Shown: positions 48,938 to 59,785, numbered from the stretch's first letter. The stretch: DNA of 64,000 bases from Perca fluviatilis (GCF_010015445.1 NC_053123.1:6838934-6902933); one strand, 5' to 3'. Notes: generated by a model not told the origin, from the sequence alone. A program made the numbers and translations.

Positions 48938-50420
48938 TTTCAGTAATATTTTTCTTTGTAATTATGTATGGTTTTCAAAAATGGGAACTGCTGTAGATGA
49001 GAGAAGTGTATGCGCGTTGTGCACACGCTACATTATGGCCAAGCATTCGTCTCTAAAATAGCATCTGAATAACGCGCCACTGACTTTAGACCAGGTTTTT
49101 CCTGGTCTGTGGTGGAATTGTTTTCTGAAACTGCATAATAGCACCAGGGAACGTTTGCGCCGGAACACGCCTCCTCTTTTCGCTGAACCGCCCCCTGGAG
49201 CGCAAATACATTCCCTAATTTACCGACGTGCGTCTGTGGAGGGAAAAGTCCGCTGTGCGTCGGGTGCAAAATAGGAATGATACATGCGTCGGTGTACAAA
49301 GGCAATTGCGCTGAGTGCAAGATAGGGCCCAATGTCATTAATAGTGGTTTATTGTTATTTGCTACAGAATGCTTAGCCTATATGTCAAGATCAAAGTTAG
49401 CTTATATAGTAACTCAAAATACAGTTCAATCACAACTGAAAATATGCCTCATTGTGTGTGTGAATAGAGGTGAATAAATATATTTGTTTGTGTTTCAGCG
49501 AAGTGTCAGTTCTGTTCCATGGGGGGGTTGGACCTGCCCCCACTGCTAAAAAAAATCCTAAAGGAAACACTGCATTTCTAACAAACTTTAGTGAATTGTT
49601 TGCTGTTCAAACTAACACCTTCAACACAAAGACGCCTCATCTCTGACATAACATTTGAATGAACCATGATGAATGGGTCATTGTTGAAGGGAATTTGAAA
49701 TGGCTTTTATCACTTTAGTATATTCTGTAAACGAACAATGAAGACTACATTTGTCACAGAATTCTGTATAGTTTAAAAATTCACCAGATCTATCCATTTA
49801 TTGAGACACAGTCCAAATTCCTTTTTCCATCCAAGTACCTAAAAACAATGACTTCCTGTTGGATAAGATGTACCTGTTGAGGAGTAAAATTGTGTTTTTA
49901 TAAATCAAATTACAATGGAGGAGAACTTGCTGGTAAAAATCTGATGACTTCGTTGGCAGTTTACATAGATCATAGTCACATCGCAATAAAAAGTCAATAC
50001 CTCCCAAATGTTGGAAAATTGCATCCGGTATGGTGAACCAAAAAGAGCTTTTGTGTGGAATAAATTAATTCAGCCATTTTAATTCAAGAACACCATTCAT
50101 AACCAAAAAATCAATAGCATTTAGTCCACCCTCTTCAACACTCTTAATCACATCAGTTTTTCTAATATAATGTCATTTATTTTTCCAGATAAAGTTAAAA
50201 TTTGTTTTGTTAATAAGTTGAGCCATTTTGTCTAAAACCTCTAATGAAAATGCAGGACATATAACTCTTGAAAGGCTTTCCATTTTAGATTAAAAGACCC
50301 TTCCAAATATGTCCCTATTTATCTTCTCTCTATACATTCTTGTAGTGCATTGAACAGCATATTTCTAATATCCTTCCAAAAAAACTTATAAAAGTCCATC
50401 AGAGCCAGGGGATTTGTTAA

Positions 50421-50967
50421 AAGGGGTGATAGAATGATTATATAGGTTATATGCCGGCTGTGACAGAGCTCCATCTAGCTCACAGCGGGCCGAGGTCTGA
50501 GAAGGACAGGCTGGGTGGCGAGGCAGTAACCCAGGCAGCACCGGCTGCTGAATTCCGACACAGTCGGACAAAATTTGCAATTAACCATCAATTTTCATAA
50601 AGAGGCCCATATTTGACCTCTGCATAGTTGATTTCTAGCATAAAAAAGTCTCAGAAGTGAATTTAGTGATAAAATAGCAGATGAACAATGTATACAATTT
50701 CTGAGGTCTGCGCGACCTATTCAGAAGACCACCTGATCTCAGATCAGTGGTGTAGCCTATGTAAATGTTGGGGCGCGACAAAGGTAGAGACTAGAGGCAA
50801 ATAAGTTTGAGATTTGTCCGTTTTCAGAGGCAGTTTCAAATTGTGAGATTTGCAGAGGAAAGAGGTGGCAATGGGATTTAGAGGTTCTATGTATGTCCTA
50901 TTTCCCCTCCAAACTGTCGTTATTCAACTATGACAGGGTAAACTCGGTTTTGCATTCTATCACCCCT
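50421..50967. mobile_element. Short copy of the TTAA foldback element
   Basis: AAGGGGTGATAGAATG and CATTCTATCACCCC ends are flanked by TTAA at 50417-50420 and 50968-50971. At 547 bp it keeps the outer left ~25 bp and then matches the long copy from about 2467 to its right end, so the left arm and centre are deleted. It lies exactly within the L1 NKSPGSDG codons. Confidence 0.92.
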
Positions 50968-51130
50968 TTAATGACAATTTCAAATTAAAAGCATCTAATT
51001 CTTCTATTCTTAAATCTGATTCACAAATTCCTTTAAATTCCTCATCAGTGTTTGGTATGAAATTTATAATTTTGTCAAAGGAGCTATTGGAATCAGTACA
51101 GGAGTATGCAGATGTATATAGCTTACTGTA

Positions 51131-51715
51131 AAAATACCAGGTATTTGAGCAGTATCGCTTTTATCGGTTTTTTATGTAGCCTACATAACCTTATCCGTCC
51201 ATATTACTAACGTCACCCATCGTGGCACCATTGGTGATGTGGAGCATTTTAGTAAAGCTGCTGTATAGCAAAGAGCCTTCAGAAGAGTGTGACTCGCTCT
51301 GAAACGTTTTTGTAGTGTTCCCTGGACATAAACCAGTAAGAGCCATTAAAAAAAATAAATGATTATAAATCATAATTCTGTTAATGATGGTGCTGCAACC
51401 TCAGAATGGGATTAGTAGTAGTTTACTTTTTCGCCCGCAGGATTGCACCTAAATGAAATGATAGGTGTAGCCTACTACCATTCCTGTTTTCACCAGTAAT
51501 ATTATAGGTTACCTGTAATTAAATATGAAAATAATACACTGTTAGAGCTTACGCATTGACTCGAGTAAAAATTTTCTCGCACACCAATTCTCGCTATTTT
51601 GCAGCAGCAGCCGTGTTGCTTTTTTAACAAAATGTATATTCAAACTGGCTGTATGTGCGCATGAGTATTTCTGCAGACCAGTTTGTTTGTGGTTGTTGCC
51701 ATGGTGAATCGTAGT
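51131..51715. other. Noncoding, nothing recognised
   Basis: AT-rich stretch between the L1 fragment and the next hAT element. Confidence 0.5.
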
Positions 51716-52054
51716 ATCATGGCCATACCTGTCAAGTATCCCGTTTTGGCCGGGAAAGTCCCGTATTTTACCCTTCTTTCCCGCCGTCCTCCCGTATTAG
51801 TATTTTCCCGTAAATCTCCCGTATTTTAACCTGCGTTATTAAAAAATAATAATACCCCGAGGACCGAGCGGAGTAAAAAAACATTCCCAATCTGAGCTCT
51901 GTCACTAGCCTTGCGATAATTGCCACCTGCAGTAGCCTTTTATATATGTCAATGGCAGTAGCCTATTACAGGTACAGTAGGTGGCAGTTGTCGCGAGCTT
52001 AGTGTGTGAGGTCAGATGAAGAAAAAAAAACAGAGACGGTGTGCTGCCAAAACT

Positions 52055-52680
52055 TATGAAGGCTTTACTATGCATTCTTAGGGTGACCAGATGAGAATGG
52101 GTCAAATTCGGGACGAAATAATTATTTTTATTCAGGAATTCAACTGACTGTCATGTCTGCTTTTTAACAGCAACATCCAATCCAATCACTCCTTCTCGTG
52201 GCTGCCTGGTACTCAACATGAATTTCAAAACACCGCACCAAAATTATTTATTATTTTTATTCAGAAACTCAACTTGTCTTGTAAAATCGAAAATACAAAT
52301 AAAAAATCATTAAAATCATGAATTCAAGTGGTGACGGGAGCTGCAGCTGCAGGACGACTCAATTAAAAACCACCATGGACAGTTTTTAATGTTCAATCGG
52401 ACTATAACTATACTCCAGAGTCTGCTCTTGAGACTTTTCTCTAATTTTCGGGACAATTAGGCCAGGATTCGGGATTCGGGACAACTGCTTGGATTTTGGG
52501 ACTGTCCCGAATTTTTCGGGACGTCTGGTCACCATATGCATTCCCCATAGCAATGCAAGTTCAGAAAGTGTGTTTAGCATGGTACGAAAGATTGTTACAG
52601 AGAATAGGAGGACGTTAGACAACAGAACTGTCTGCGCTCTACTCTCATGTAAAATGAACCACTCTGGCCCAGCCCACTAA
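52055..52680 (+). pseudogene. hAT transposase C-terminal (hATC) fragment, split
   Basis: The plus frame before the MITE reads LMKALLCIP, and after it reads IPHSNASSESVFSM, then VRKIVTENRRTLDNRTVCAL, the hAT dimerisation region at the protein's C-terminus. The 458-bp MITE plus its 8-bp duplication sit exactly within CIPHSN. The catalytic DDE part is deleted. Confidence 0.85.
52078..52535. mobile_element. MITE inside hAT transposase
   Basis: TTAGGGTGACCAGAT and GTCTGGTCACCAT are inverse ends flanked by the exact 8-mer ATGCATTC (52070-52077 and 52536-52543). GGGACAATTAGG and TTCGGGACGTC motifs occur near the right end. No coding region. Confidence 0.92.
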
Positions 52681-53199
52681 TACACTCCTTCCACAACAGT
52701 CTTAAAGAATGCAAAGTCTGCAACAAATTTGTACAATAACTCACTAAAAGAGTAAAGAAAAGTTATGTGAAATGAAAAGAAAAACTGTAAAAGAAAAGCA
52801 ATATGAAATGAAAAGAATGTGTGGAATGAAAATAAAATGTAAAGACATGCAATGTTATAAATTGTAAATGTTTTCAGCATTCTGCATCAAGTGGTGATTT
52901 TAGCTTTCTTGTACACCTGTCTTAAAATGTAAGGGATACTGGAGCTTGGTTGGGGTGGTGGGAAAATGTTCCTTATTTTCAAATCCAAAACTTGACAGGT
53001 ATGATCATGGCTCCATTCATGCTGCCTTTTTATTGTGGTGGTGCACGCGCTTAACTTTGAGTGAACCTACTCCGATTTGAGTGAACCAACTCAAATCAGC
53101 TGTTCTGGAACCGAAAACTCAGTTTCCCATCTCAGGGTAAATCAACTCAGAGTTCAGGGTTACTCAGTTTGTTAAACCTCCTTCCGGAAACAGGCCCCT

Positions 53200-53345
53200 G
53201 GTCAGTGTAAGTGATGGGAAGGCTTTAACCATTGTGGCAGCAATAAAGGAAGTGCTGCAGAAAAAGAACGTGCCAACTCATAAGCTCTATGGGCTAGGAA
53301 CAGATGGAGCTGCTGTAATGACTGCTGTAATGCAGCTCCTCCAGA
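53200..53345 (+). pseudogene. hAT-like transposase fragment
   Basis: The plus frame reads VSVSDGKALTIVAAIKEVL then KLYGLGTDGAAVMT. L-x-G-x-x-[TS]DGA-x-VMTG is the conserved core of a hAT-derived transposase/ZNF862-like family. It breaks off near 53345, where the LINE begins. Confidence 0.7.
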
Positions 53346-53404
53346 CTTACCGCGGGCCTCCGGGCCGCTTGTCCAATCAACGCTCTCCTCGCCCGGCCTG
53401 TCAG

Positions 53405-55115
53405 TTTAGGTGGACGCCGTCGTGATGGTGCCAGTGTCCACGGCAAGTCTTCTGTCTCCATCTCGTCTGCTTAGTTTGCTATCGCTCTATTTATTTGTAC
53501 GTGCTGTCAAATTGTCTCTGCTTTACTCGTTTATGATCGCCAAACACTTCAACATTCAAATTTGTCTTTATGAGACGGCCGGTCCTCGAGCCTTCCTCCC
53601 TTTCTGTCGGATATACCCGCGCCGTTCACCTGTTTTTCCCCGTAAGAAACGCTTCAAAGCGCGGAGGTGTGCTGGTCAGATTCAAGGCTTACCTGGCGTC
53701 CACCTGTGTGGGGTGTCCCTACGTTCCTGCTGCCGGGCGATCGGCGTGGATGAGAGACCGCCGGCTCTGTCCCGTTGTCACCGGTTATTTCTGAGGCCCA
53801 CCTGTTGACGGTACCATGCGGGTTCGGATCCGCAGAGGCGGTGTGGATTTTTGGAACCTGCGACCGCAAGATCATGCGCCGCCTTCGGGCCTGCGAGGAT
53901 CAAACTCTTTGCTCGGCTCTGATTAATGCTAGATCGCTAGCAAACAAGACTTTTCTCCTAAATGATTTTAGGTTCTTGACAGAAACCTGGCTTCACGATG
54001 ACGAGTTCAAGCCTTTCTCCAAACTTCTTCCGATGTGGCTTCCTCCCACCGGTAGAGGCGGAGGGCTAGCCGCTGTGTTTAAGTGTGCTTTTCGGTGTTG
54101 GAAGATTCCGTTTGACAGCAGTTCCAGCTTTGAGCCGCAGCTGTTTGAGACAAATTTCCAACGACCACGTTGTGTGTTTTATGTGTTGATTTTAATATAC
54201 ACGCGTGCTGCGAATCCAGACCTACGTCTAAGGATTTTCTTAGTCTTACTGACTCTTTTAATCTCACGCAGTCCGTCACTGGCCCGACACACGAAAAAGG
54301 ACATACTTTGGACATCGTGCTGTCATATGGTTTAGGTGTTGCCATTAGCGAAACATGCGACACGTGTATTTCAGATCATCCGCCCGTCTTATTTACTGCG
54401 GTCGTCCCCTGCTCAGACGTTTCTAGCATTGCTCCCGCACGCTGCATGCGTGCAATTAACCCTTTAACTGCCTCACCGTTTTCTGCTGCTTTTAAAGGCT
54501 CAGTGTTGTACAATCTCGAAGATTGCAATCTTTATGTTGAGCAACTCGCCAACCTCTATGACTGTACTCGTACTGAGATATTGGACCATGTTGCTGCACT
54601 AAAGCGCTTTCAGAACTGCGGCTGAACGATACTACCCGCTCTCTCTGCCTGCAGAAAAGCTGAGAGAAAGTGGAAAAAGGATAAACTCCAAGTGTCATTT
54701 GAATTTTTACAGGACCCATTACATAAATACCAGGGAGCAGTTAAATGTGCTAAAAGTAATTTTTTATCTCACCTGGTTGCCAATAACAGCCAGAGGCCTC
54801 AGGTTCTTTTGAAAGTGTTTAACTCTATCATCAACCCTTGTGAAACTGACTGTGCCATCCACATGGCTGTGTGAAAACTCTCTGAAACACTTTGATAAAA
54901 TTGCTCGTCTGAGTGGTCTGATCCACTGCTTTTACCAGTGACCCCTCTGTTCCTCCTTTATGCCCAGCTGTCTTGCAGCAGTTTGAGCCTGTTTCGTTCC
55001 ACCTTCTCTCTGACGTAGTTAAGCAGCTTCGTCCTGCAAACCGCCTGCTGGACAGTATCCCCGCACGCTTCCTCAAAGATGTTTTTAACACCGTCGGGTC
55101 GAGTATTTTATCCTA
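53405..55115 (+). mobile_element. Non-LTR retrotransposon, endonuclease region, 3'-truncated
   Basis: A LINE with an apurinic-type endonuclease. The order is a leader frame (53410-53808), endonuclease (53910-54420), linker (54630-54880) and the stretch before the RT (55000-55110). No RT catalytic motif follows. The clade (Rex1- or L2-like) is not resolved by eye. Confidence 0.8.
53910..55110 (+). pseudogene. LINE ORF, endonuclease domain, frameshifted
   Basis: ALINARSLANKTFLLNDF near 53917 and TETWL at 53980 are the first endonuclease motifs (catalytic Glu in ETW). GRGGGLAAVFK follows at about 54053. In another frame VDFNIHACC (54186-54210; normally GDFNIH), HTLDIVLS and ISDHPPVLF (the terminal SDH motif) are read. 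Further on, KAERKWKKDKLQVSF and QLRPANRLLDSIPARFLK lead toward an RT that is missing. At least two frameshifts. Confidence 0.82.
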
Positions 55116-55292
55116 GTAAAACTAAAGCAGTCAACTTCATCTATGGCACCAATGTCAACCTGTTAAAGCAAGTACTTTCTTTCATGGCTAGCGGCCGTTG
55201 CCTCGCTAGTCTACTGGAAAATGAACAATTCCACACACAAACACTCTACGCATATGTACAGTACATGACAATTCTTGTAGATGAAAAACACT

Positions 55293-56043
55293 TTTATTCA
55301 GTGCCTGGGACAAACGGTACAGCACAATTTGTTATAAAAATGGATATTTGCTGGACGTCGGCAGCGCCGAGGCCAGGTTAGTCTCTGGAATTCAAACGGG
55401 GCTGCTGCAAAAGCTGCCCTCTCCTCGCTCCCGCAAATAAACAGCTTGCTTGCCCGTAGCTTCTTAGAAAGCGGTATGAGGGGAAAATGGTCATTTCACA
55501 TTCTAAACATTCTATAACCGCCGTTACAAACATTTTTGGAAAAAAAAGTCAAATGTTTTGTGCTGCGTACGATATAAATGAGGGCATTTAACTTCATTTA
55601 CAAATAAATATCAATCGTCTTCTTTAAAATAGTCTTTAAACGTTTGCCGTTTCCCATCGTAACCCTAAAATGAAATTGGAAAAAATGTGAAAATCATCGG
55701 TACCTACGATACAAAATAACAGGATGGATATAGCATTTTTCGATAAACGGTTCAAAAGGTAAAACATTGATGTCAACAACAAAAAACGTGTAATATACAA
55801 ATGGATACAATTTGAGAATGCGTTTAGCTTCTCCGCTCTCGTTCCGCCCCTTGGAGAAAATATGTGCCGATGCCCCCGAGAAAAAAGGACAGACGCCCCT
55901 CTGTTCGCCCTGTCTCTTTGGCGTTTATGGAGGGGCGGACAATGCGCAGCATCTCTGCCGGGCACAGAGCCGCGGGTCTGGTTCGTCGGACGCCGCGGGT
56001 TTTTCGGGGGAATTAAAACGTTGGGCCCGGAACTCCAAAGAAA
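55293..56043 (-). other. col18a1: Inferred 3' UTR of collagen XVIII/XV-like gene
   Basis: Follows the TAA at 56044-56046 on the minus strand. The only AATAAA reading this way is at 55293-55298. The region lacks recognisable repeat ends. The 3' end is inferred from this signal alone. Confidence 0.45.
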
Positions 56044-56257
56044 TTATTTTTTGAAGTGTGTTGTGACGGCGTTCTCGATGCAGAGGACTATGTGGGAGCC
56101 CGAGCAGCTGCTGGACGTCTGCTGCAGGAGGTGCCTGCTCTGTAGCGATGATGCCAGACCGGTCACGGCAGGGTCACCCGCCCGCCACGTTTCGCAGTAG
56201 TGGTCCGTTTGCCGGTGGCCTTTGTTGCTCGAGCCGTGCCACACCATTTTCTCTGGC
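56044..56257 (-). CDS. col18a1: Collagen XVIII/XV alpha-1, last coding exon (endostatin C-terminus)
   Basis: The splice acceptor CCCCGCAG (56258-56265) precedes the exon, which begins with the last base of a split Trp codon. It reads PEKMVWHGSSNKGHR, YCETWRAGDPAVTGLASSL, and SHIVLCIENAVTTHFKK, ending TAA at 56044. Three of the four endostatin disulfide cysteines lie here (YCETW, SSCSG, VLCIEN). Endostatin is the C-terminal module of basement-membrane collagens XVIII and XV, released by proteolysis. The HGSS segment leans to XV while the previous exons lean to XVIII, so the symbol is provisional. Confidence 0.9.
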
Positions 56258-56339
56258 CTGCGGGGAAGCAAAAACAAGTGTGTTCCTCGTTAGTAGTAGC
56301 CTTTTGTTTCCAACAGCTCAGAACCACATCTCGACTGAA

Positions 56340-57392
56340 AGTGTGCCCCAACTGTGTCGCAAGGCAGCTTTATTTGTACAGCACATTTCAGCAACAGGGA
56401 AATTCAAAGTGCTTTACATAAAACATTAAAGAGCAGTTAAAAACAATAAAAAAACGGATACAATACCAGAATAACAAATTTAACAATTATATAAAGAAAG
56501 GCAACATCAAAAAGAAGGTCTTCAGCCTCGATTTAAAAGAACAGAGTTGCGGGGGACCTGCAGTTTTCTGGGACTTTGTTCCCGATACGTGGAGCGTCAA
56601 AACTGAACGCTGCTCCCCCCCGTTTAGTTCTGACTCTAGGGACAGCGAGTAGAACTGTCCCAGACGAGCTGAGAGGTCTGGGTGGTTCGTAGTGTAGCAG
56701 CAGATCAGAAATGTATTTTGGCCCTAAATTATATGTTGGAGACGCCGTAACATTAACCCTTGTGTGGTCCTTCGGGTCCCAGTGACCCGAAGGACAACAC
56801 AAGGATTATGTACTTCCCTTTACTTTGTTGAGAATTGCTCTCTAAACCCTGTTTCTTGTAAAGTCAGTAAGTAAAGTTTATTTCTAGAACACATTTAAAC
56901 ACAGTTTAAGCTGACCAAAATGCTGTACAAACAAGAACTAAGGTGCTGTATTAACCCTTGTTTAGAGAGCAATTCTCAACAAAGTAAAAAGCGTAATTAT
57001 AATCCTTTTTTCGGGTCACCTAGCCCAAGACAACACAGGGTTAATCGAAGTCTACTGAAGATAAAAGCATGGAAAAGTTTTTCCAAATATACTGTGAGAC
57101 ACAAAAAAAAGGGGGGGGGGGGAAAAACAGTTTTTTTTTAAAGGGTTTGAAGCTGAGTGCTGAATTTTGTTCTCATTTAATTTAACAAAGTTCTGGCACA
57201 TCCAGTCGTTAATTTGTTCAATGCGCTTAGTCAGTTTTTGTATTGGACTATAGTCCCCTGTCGATAAGGTTATATACGTTTGTGTCTCGTCCGCACAACT
57301 GTGGTAACATATTTTGTTGTTTTCCATAATCTGAGCTAGTGGAAGCGTGTCAATGTTAAACAAAATCGTAAAACAAAACATAGCAATGTGAT
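56340..57392 (-). mobile_element. LINE fragment (RT and C-terminus) in collagen gene intron
   Basis: Minus strand. 57380-57160 reads FNIDTLPLAQIMENN, SCADETQTYITLS, then QINDWMCQNF, the RT core with the catalytic YADD changed to CADE. 56690-56540 reads LLLHYEPPRPLSSSG and VPRVRTKRGGAAFSF, the ORF end. The 3' tail has AAGCACTTTGAATTTCCC and AATAAAGCTGCC, a common fish LINE end. A TTAA MITE (56757-57040) separates the two parts. Confidence 0.82.
56757..57040. mobile_element. TTAA MITE, 284 bp, inside LINE
   Basis: CCCTTGTGTGGTC and GACAACACAGGG ends are flanked by TTAA at 56753-56756 and 57041-57044. Internal inverted copies (GAGAATTGCTCTCTAAACC and its inverse near 56965) form a second, larger palindrome around a LINE/SINE-like tail (56877-56932). 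piggyBac-type by ends and target. Confidence 0.88.
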
Positions 57393-57650
57393 CCCCGTTC
57401 AAATGTTTATGTACCCTTATATCTTAATACTGCGTATTGCCCTCTTTTGCATCAATGACAGCTTGCAGTCTTTTGTGATAGTTGTGGATGACTACCTTAT
57501 TCCCCAGATGGTAGATATGCCCGTTCTTCTTGACAGAAATCCTCCAGGTCCCCTAAATTATTGGGTTGTCCTGCATAAACTGCACGTTTGAGATCTCCCC
57601 AGGCTCAATGATATTGAGGTCAGGAGACTGTGATGGCCACTCGAGATGGG
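57393..57650 (-). pseudogene. Tc1-like transposase C-terminal fragment
   Basis: On the minus strand 57650-57600 reads [13 protein letters not shown], with the catalytic Glu of the DDE triad in IIEP. After a frameshift, AVYAGQPNN and DLEDFCQEER follow, typical of the Tc1 transposase end. The rest of the element is missing. It lies in the intron between the last two coding exons. Confidence 0.8.
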
Positions 57651-57754
57651 AAATGGTTCAGACGGGAGGCCCTGCGTTACGGACGCAGAAATGGCTCCTG
57701 TGCTTGTGCGAGCCCCGTATCAAATGTATGATTATTGTACAAACAAAGACTCAC

Positions 57755-57870
57755 CATGCGCTGTCCCTGAGGGTGTCTCTACCGTCGAAGGAGTAGATTG
57801 GCACATTCTCCCTCATTTTGTTTGCATCGTCGCCAAAGAGAGACTCCCAACTGCTGAACAACACTTGGTC
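57755..57870 (-). CDS. col18a1: Collagen XVIII/XV alpha-1, penultimate coding exon (endostatin)
   Basis: The minus-strand acceptor TTCCTCGCAG (57871-57880) and donor GTGAGT (57749-57754) bound a 116-bp exon reading DQVLFSSWESLFGDDANK and ENVPIYSFDGRDTLRDSAW. It starts in phase 0, matching the previous exon, and its last two bases join the G of the next exon to make Trp. The W-E-S-L-F and YSFDGRD blocks are central endostatin strands. Length and phases fit the collagen XVIII/XV gene structure. Confidence 0.93.
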
Positions 57871-58136
57871 CTGCGAGGAAGACGGTACAATGCCTTAAAT
57901 TTAATTTAATTTCCCCTCCATAACGTGATCTTTATAAAGCAGCGGCGAAATACATAGGATATTTACTCAGCAAAAAATTAAGTGTCCCGTCACTCTCAAC
58001 TGCTTTTATATTTTAAGCAAACTTAACATATGCAAATATTTGCATGAACATTAAAAGATTTAACAACTAAGACATAAACTAAACAATTTTCACAGACATG
58101 TGTCTAACAGAAATGGAATAATGTGTCCCTGAACAA

Positions 58137-58976
58137 GGCAATTTGTTGTGCAGCAATAGAATGCAACAAACACAGGCTATACAGGCAACAGACACCATCA
58201 ATAGAGGACAAAAATAAGTACATACTATACAGAAGTCCACATCTTACATTGAATTATTAACAAAGCCTATATAGCAATGGGAACGAAAGAGTTTTTGTGT
58301 CTGTTTGTCCTGCATTTAGGCAGACAGAATCTGCGGCCAGATGGCAACAACATAAAGTAGCTGTTCAGGGGGTGGCTTATATCAGCCAGGACTGACTGGG
58401 CCTTCTTTAGGGTCTTTGTCTCATATAGCGATTTTAAGTCACTCAGAGAGTTGTGGAAAATTTTTGCCACACACTTTAGTTATGTATTGCAGCCTGTTTT
58501 TGTTTTTAAGAGTGAGGGATCCAAACCAGCTTACAAAGGCAAAAGAAAGAATGGTTTCAATAAAACATCATTAAAATTGCTAAGTTTACAATAAAGAAAA
58601 CATGCATTGGTGTGATTTTTTATTTTATTTTTTTACAGACTGCATCAACTTGTGGATCGAAGGTGAGTTTGTCGTCTATTATAATACCGAGGTATTTGTA
58701 TTGCTTCACTACTTCGATAGCTTGATCGTTAATAAGGGCAGGAGAGAGGGTGGGGTGATTCTTCCTAAAGTCGATCAGCATTTCTTTAGTTTTTGCCGCA
58801 TTGTGTTCATAAAAGACGACTTGCACCACTATGTAAAATCATTTAAAGTAGCGCCATACTTAGGGTCATTGTGCGTCAGCAGCGACACCATTACCGAATC
58901 GTCTGCAAACTTAATGATATGACAACTGGTGTGCTGGCTTTGGCATGCATTTGTATATAAAATAAATAATAAGATA
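58137..58976 (-). mobile_element. LINE fragment with RT FADD motif, inside Tc1-like C
   Basis: Minus strand: 58925-58870 reads CHIIKFADDSVMVSLL, the RT catalytic FADD. 58829-58620 reads AAKTKEMLIDFRKN, then YKYLGIIIDDKLTF. 58470-58267 ends SGRRFCLPKCRTNRHKNSF, the usual LINE ORF end. It is 5'-truncated at about 58976. The Tc1-like sequence GGGGTCAAAATCAAAAG resumes after it. Confidence 0.85.
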
Positions 58977-59228
58977 AGGGGGGGGGTCAAAATCAAAAGT
59001 AGCCCTCAGTATCTGGTGTGACCACCAGCTGCATTAAGTACTGCAGTACATCTCCTCCTCATGTACTGCACCAGACTGGCCAGTTCTTGCGGCTGTTTTT
59101 GCTGTCCTGTACCTGTCCCGCAGGTGTGATATTTGGATCTACCGATCCTATGCAGGTGTTGTTACACGTGGTCTGCTGCTGCGAGGACGATAAGCTGTAC
59201 TTCCTGTCTCTCTGTAGAGCTGTCTTAC

Positions 59229-59785
59229 CGGGGATTTCCACTGGATGCGTAACAGCTGCGGACCGGCTCCACTGCGTGTCTGCTGCGTGCTCCGCCGTCA
59301 GTCAATACCCACCGGGTCCGGATTTGTTGCGGAACGGCTGCGGCCGTAACTGACAGCTGTAGTCACGAGGACCCACAAGTTCTCGCGAATTCAGGTAGAA
59401 TAGAACCACAAAACCAACAACGGTTTGTTTCCATCCAGAGGAGTAGAGGGGAAACGACTCTGCCCTGTGTTTTCAAGGTGTAGTTCAGGGAAATATGATC
59501 CGCTGTGAGCACGGTGTATTTTATTTTGAAAATTAAACGGATATTTATTTTGTTTCTGTGCTCGACTTCCTGTCCCGCACTATGTGCCGTGTGCTGAATT
59601 GCTGCGGAGCTCTCCGTCGTCCGTCAAAAATAGAAGCTCTGCGTATCTGCTGCGGAGGGCTGCGGACTGACGGAACTGGGACGGAGTCGGGACGCAGCCG
59701 TTCCGCAGTCTGTGGAAATACACAGATTGACTTTAATGGAAACCTAATGACTCAGTCGATGTTCCGCATCCAGTGGAAATTGCCG
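59229..59785. mobile_element. hAT-like MITE inside Tc1-like C
   Basis: GGGATTTCCACTGGATGCG and CGCATCCAGTGGAAATTGCC are inverse ends, with CTGCGGACCG and TGCGGACTGACGG blocks further in. The Tc1-like sequence is continuous across it (GCTGTCTTA to GTTAGGCGTCTCA), leaving a worn duplication around TTA. No coding region is supported. Confidence 0.8.

Larger units (their letters stand above)
48238..49330. mobile_element. PIF-Harbinger element, 1,093 bp, non-autonomous
   Basis: GGGCCCTATTTTAACGATCT at the left and AAGATAGGGCCC at the right are inverse, flanked by AAT (48235-48237 and 49331-49333), a 3-bp duplication as in Harbinger. GCGC-rich subterminal repeats (CGCCAGACGCA, GCGTCGG) follow. Inside are a minus-strand transposase tail and a plus-strand Myb-like tail facing each other. 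Confidence 0.85.
47868..49571. mobile_element. hAT-like element inside L1
   Basis: The left end CAGTTTTTCCTCTACGTTG and the right end CCTAAAGGAAACACTG are inverse-like. Flanks read ACATTTC and GCATTTC, a worn duplication. L1 sequence resumes on the right side. It carries no readable transposase and holds the Harbinger element 48238-49330. Confidence 0.6.
47497..51110 (-). pseudogene. L1 ORF2 (reverse transcriptase) remnant, split
   Basis: Minus-strand reading. 51110-50972 gives ESDLRIEELDAFNLKLS. It is cut at TTAA and continues at 50416 with NKSPGSDGL, the conserved entry motif of L1 reverse transcriptases. 50140-49800 gives EEGGLNAIDF, a GGIDFLLRCDYD-like block, LPTKSSDFYQQVLL and FLGTWMEKGIW. 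47727-47497 gives FKILNDIYPSN and CVFCESDIET, the cysteine-containing C-terminal region. Frameshifts and stops occur throughout, and the RT catalytic YADD region is not present. Confidence 0.88.
47480..51130 (-). mobile_element. L1-type LINE, 5'-truncated, twice interrupted
   Basis: Three minus-strand blocks read as consecutive parts of one L1 ORF2: 50972-51110 (before the RT core), 49700-50416 (RT through mid region), and 47497-47860 (C-terminal region). They are separated by the TTAA foldback (50421-50967) and a hAT element (47868-49571). The total L1 sequence is about 1.4 kb. Confidence 0.85.
51724..53003 (+). mobile_element. hAT element, 1,280 bp, internally deleted
   Basis: CATACCTGTCAAGTATCCC at the left and AAAACTTGACAGGTATG at the right are inverse ends with an exact ATCATGGC duplication (51716-51723 and 53004-53011). 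CCCGT repeats follow the left end. It keeps the last part of a hAT transposase, cut by a MITE. Confidence 0.94.

Noticed and set aside
55079..55381. 100-codon plus-strand frame
   Set aside because: It runs from LINE sequence into the inferred collagen 3' UTR; no family resemblance.
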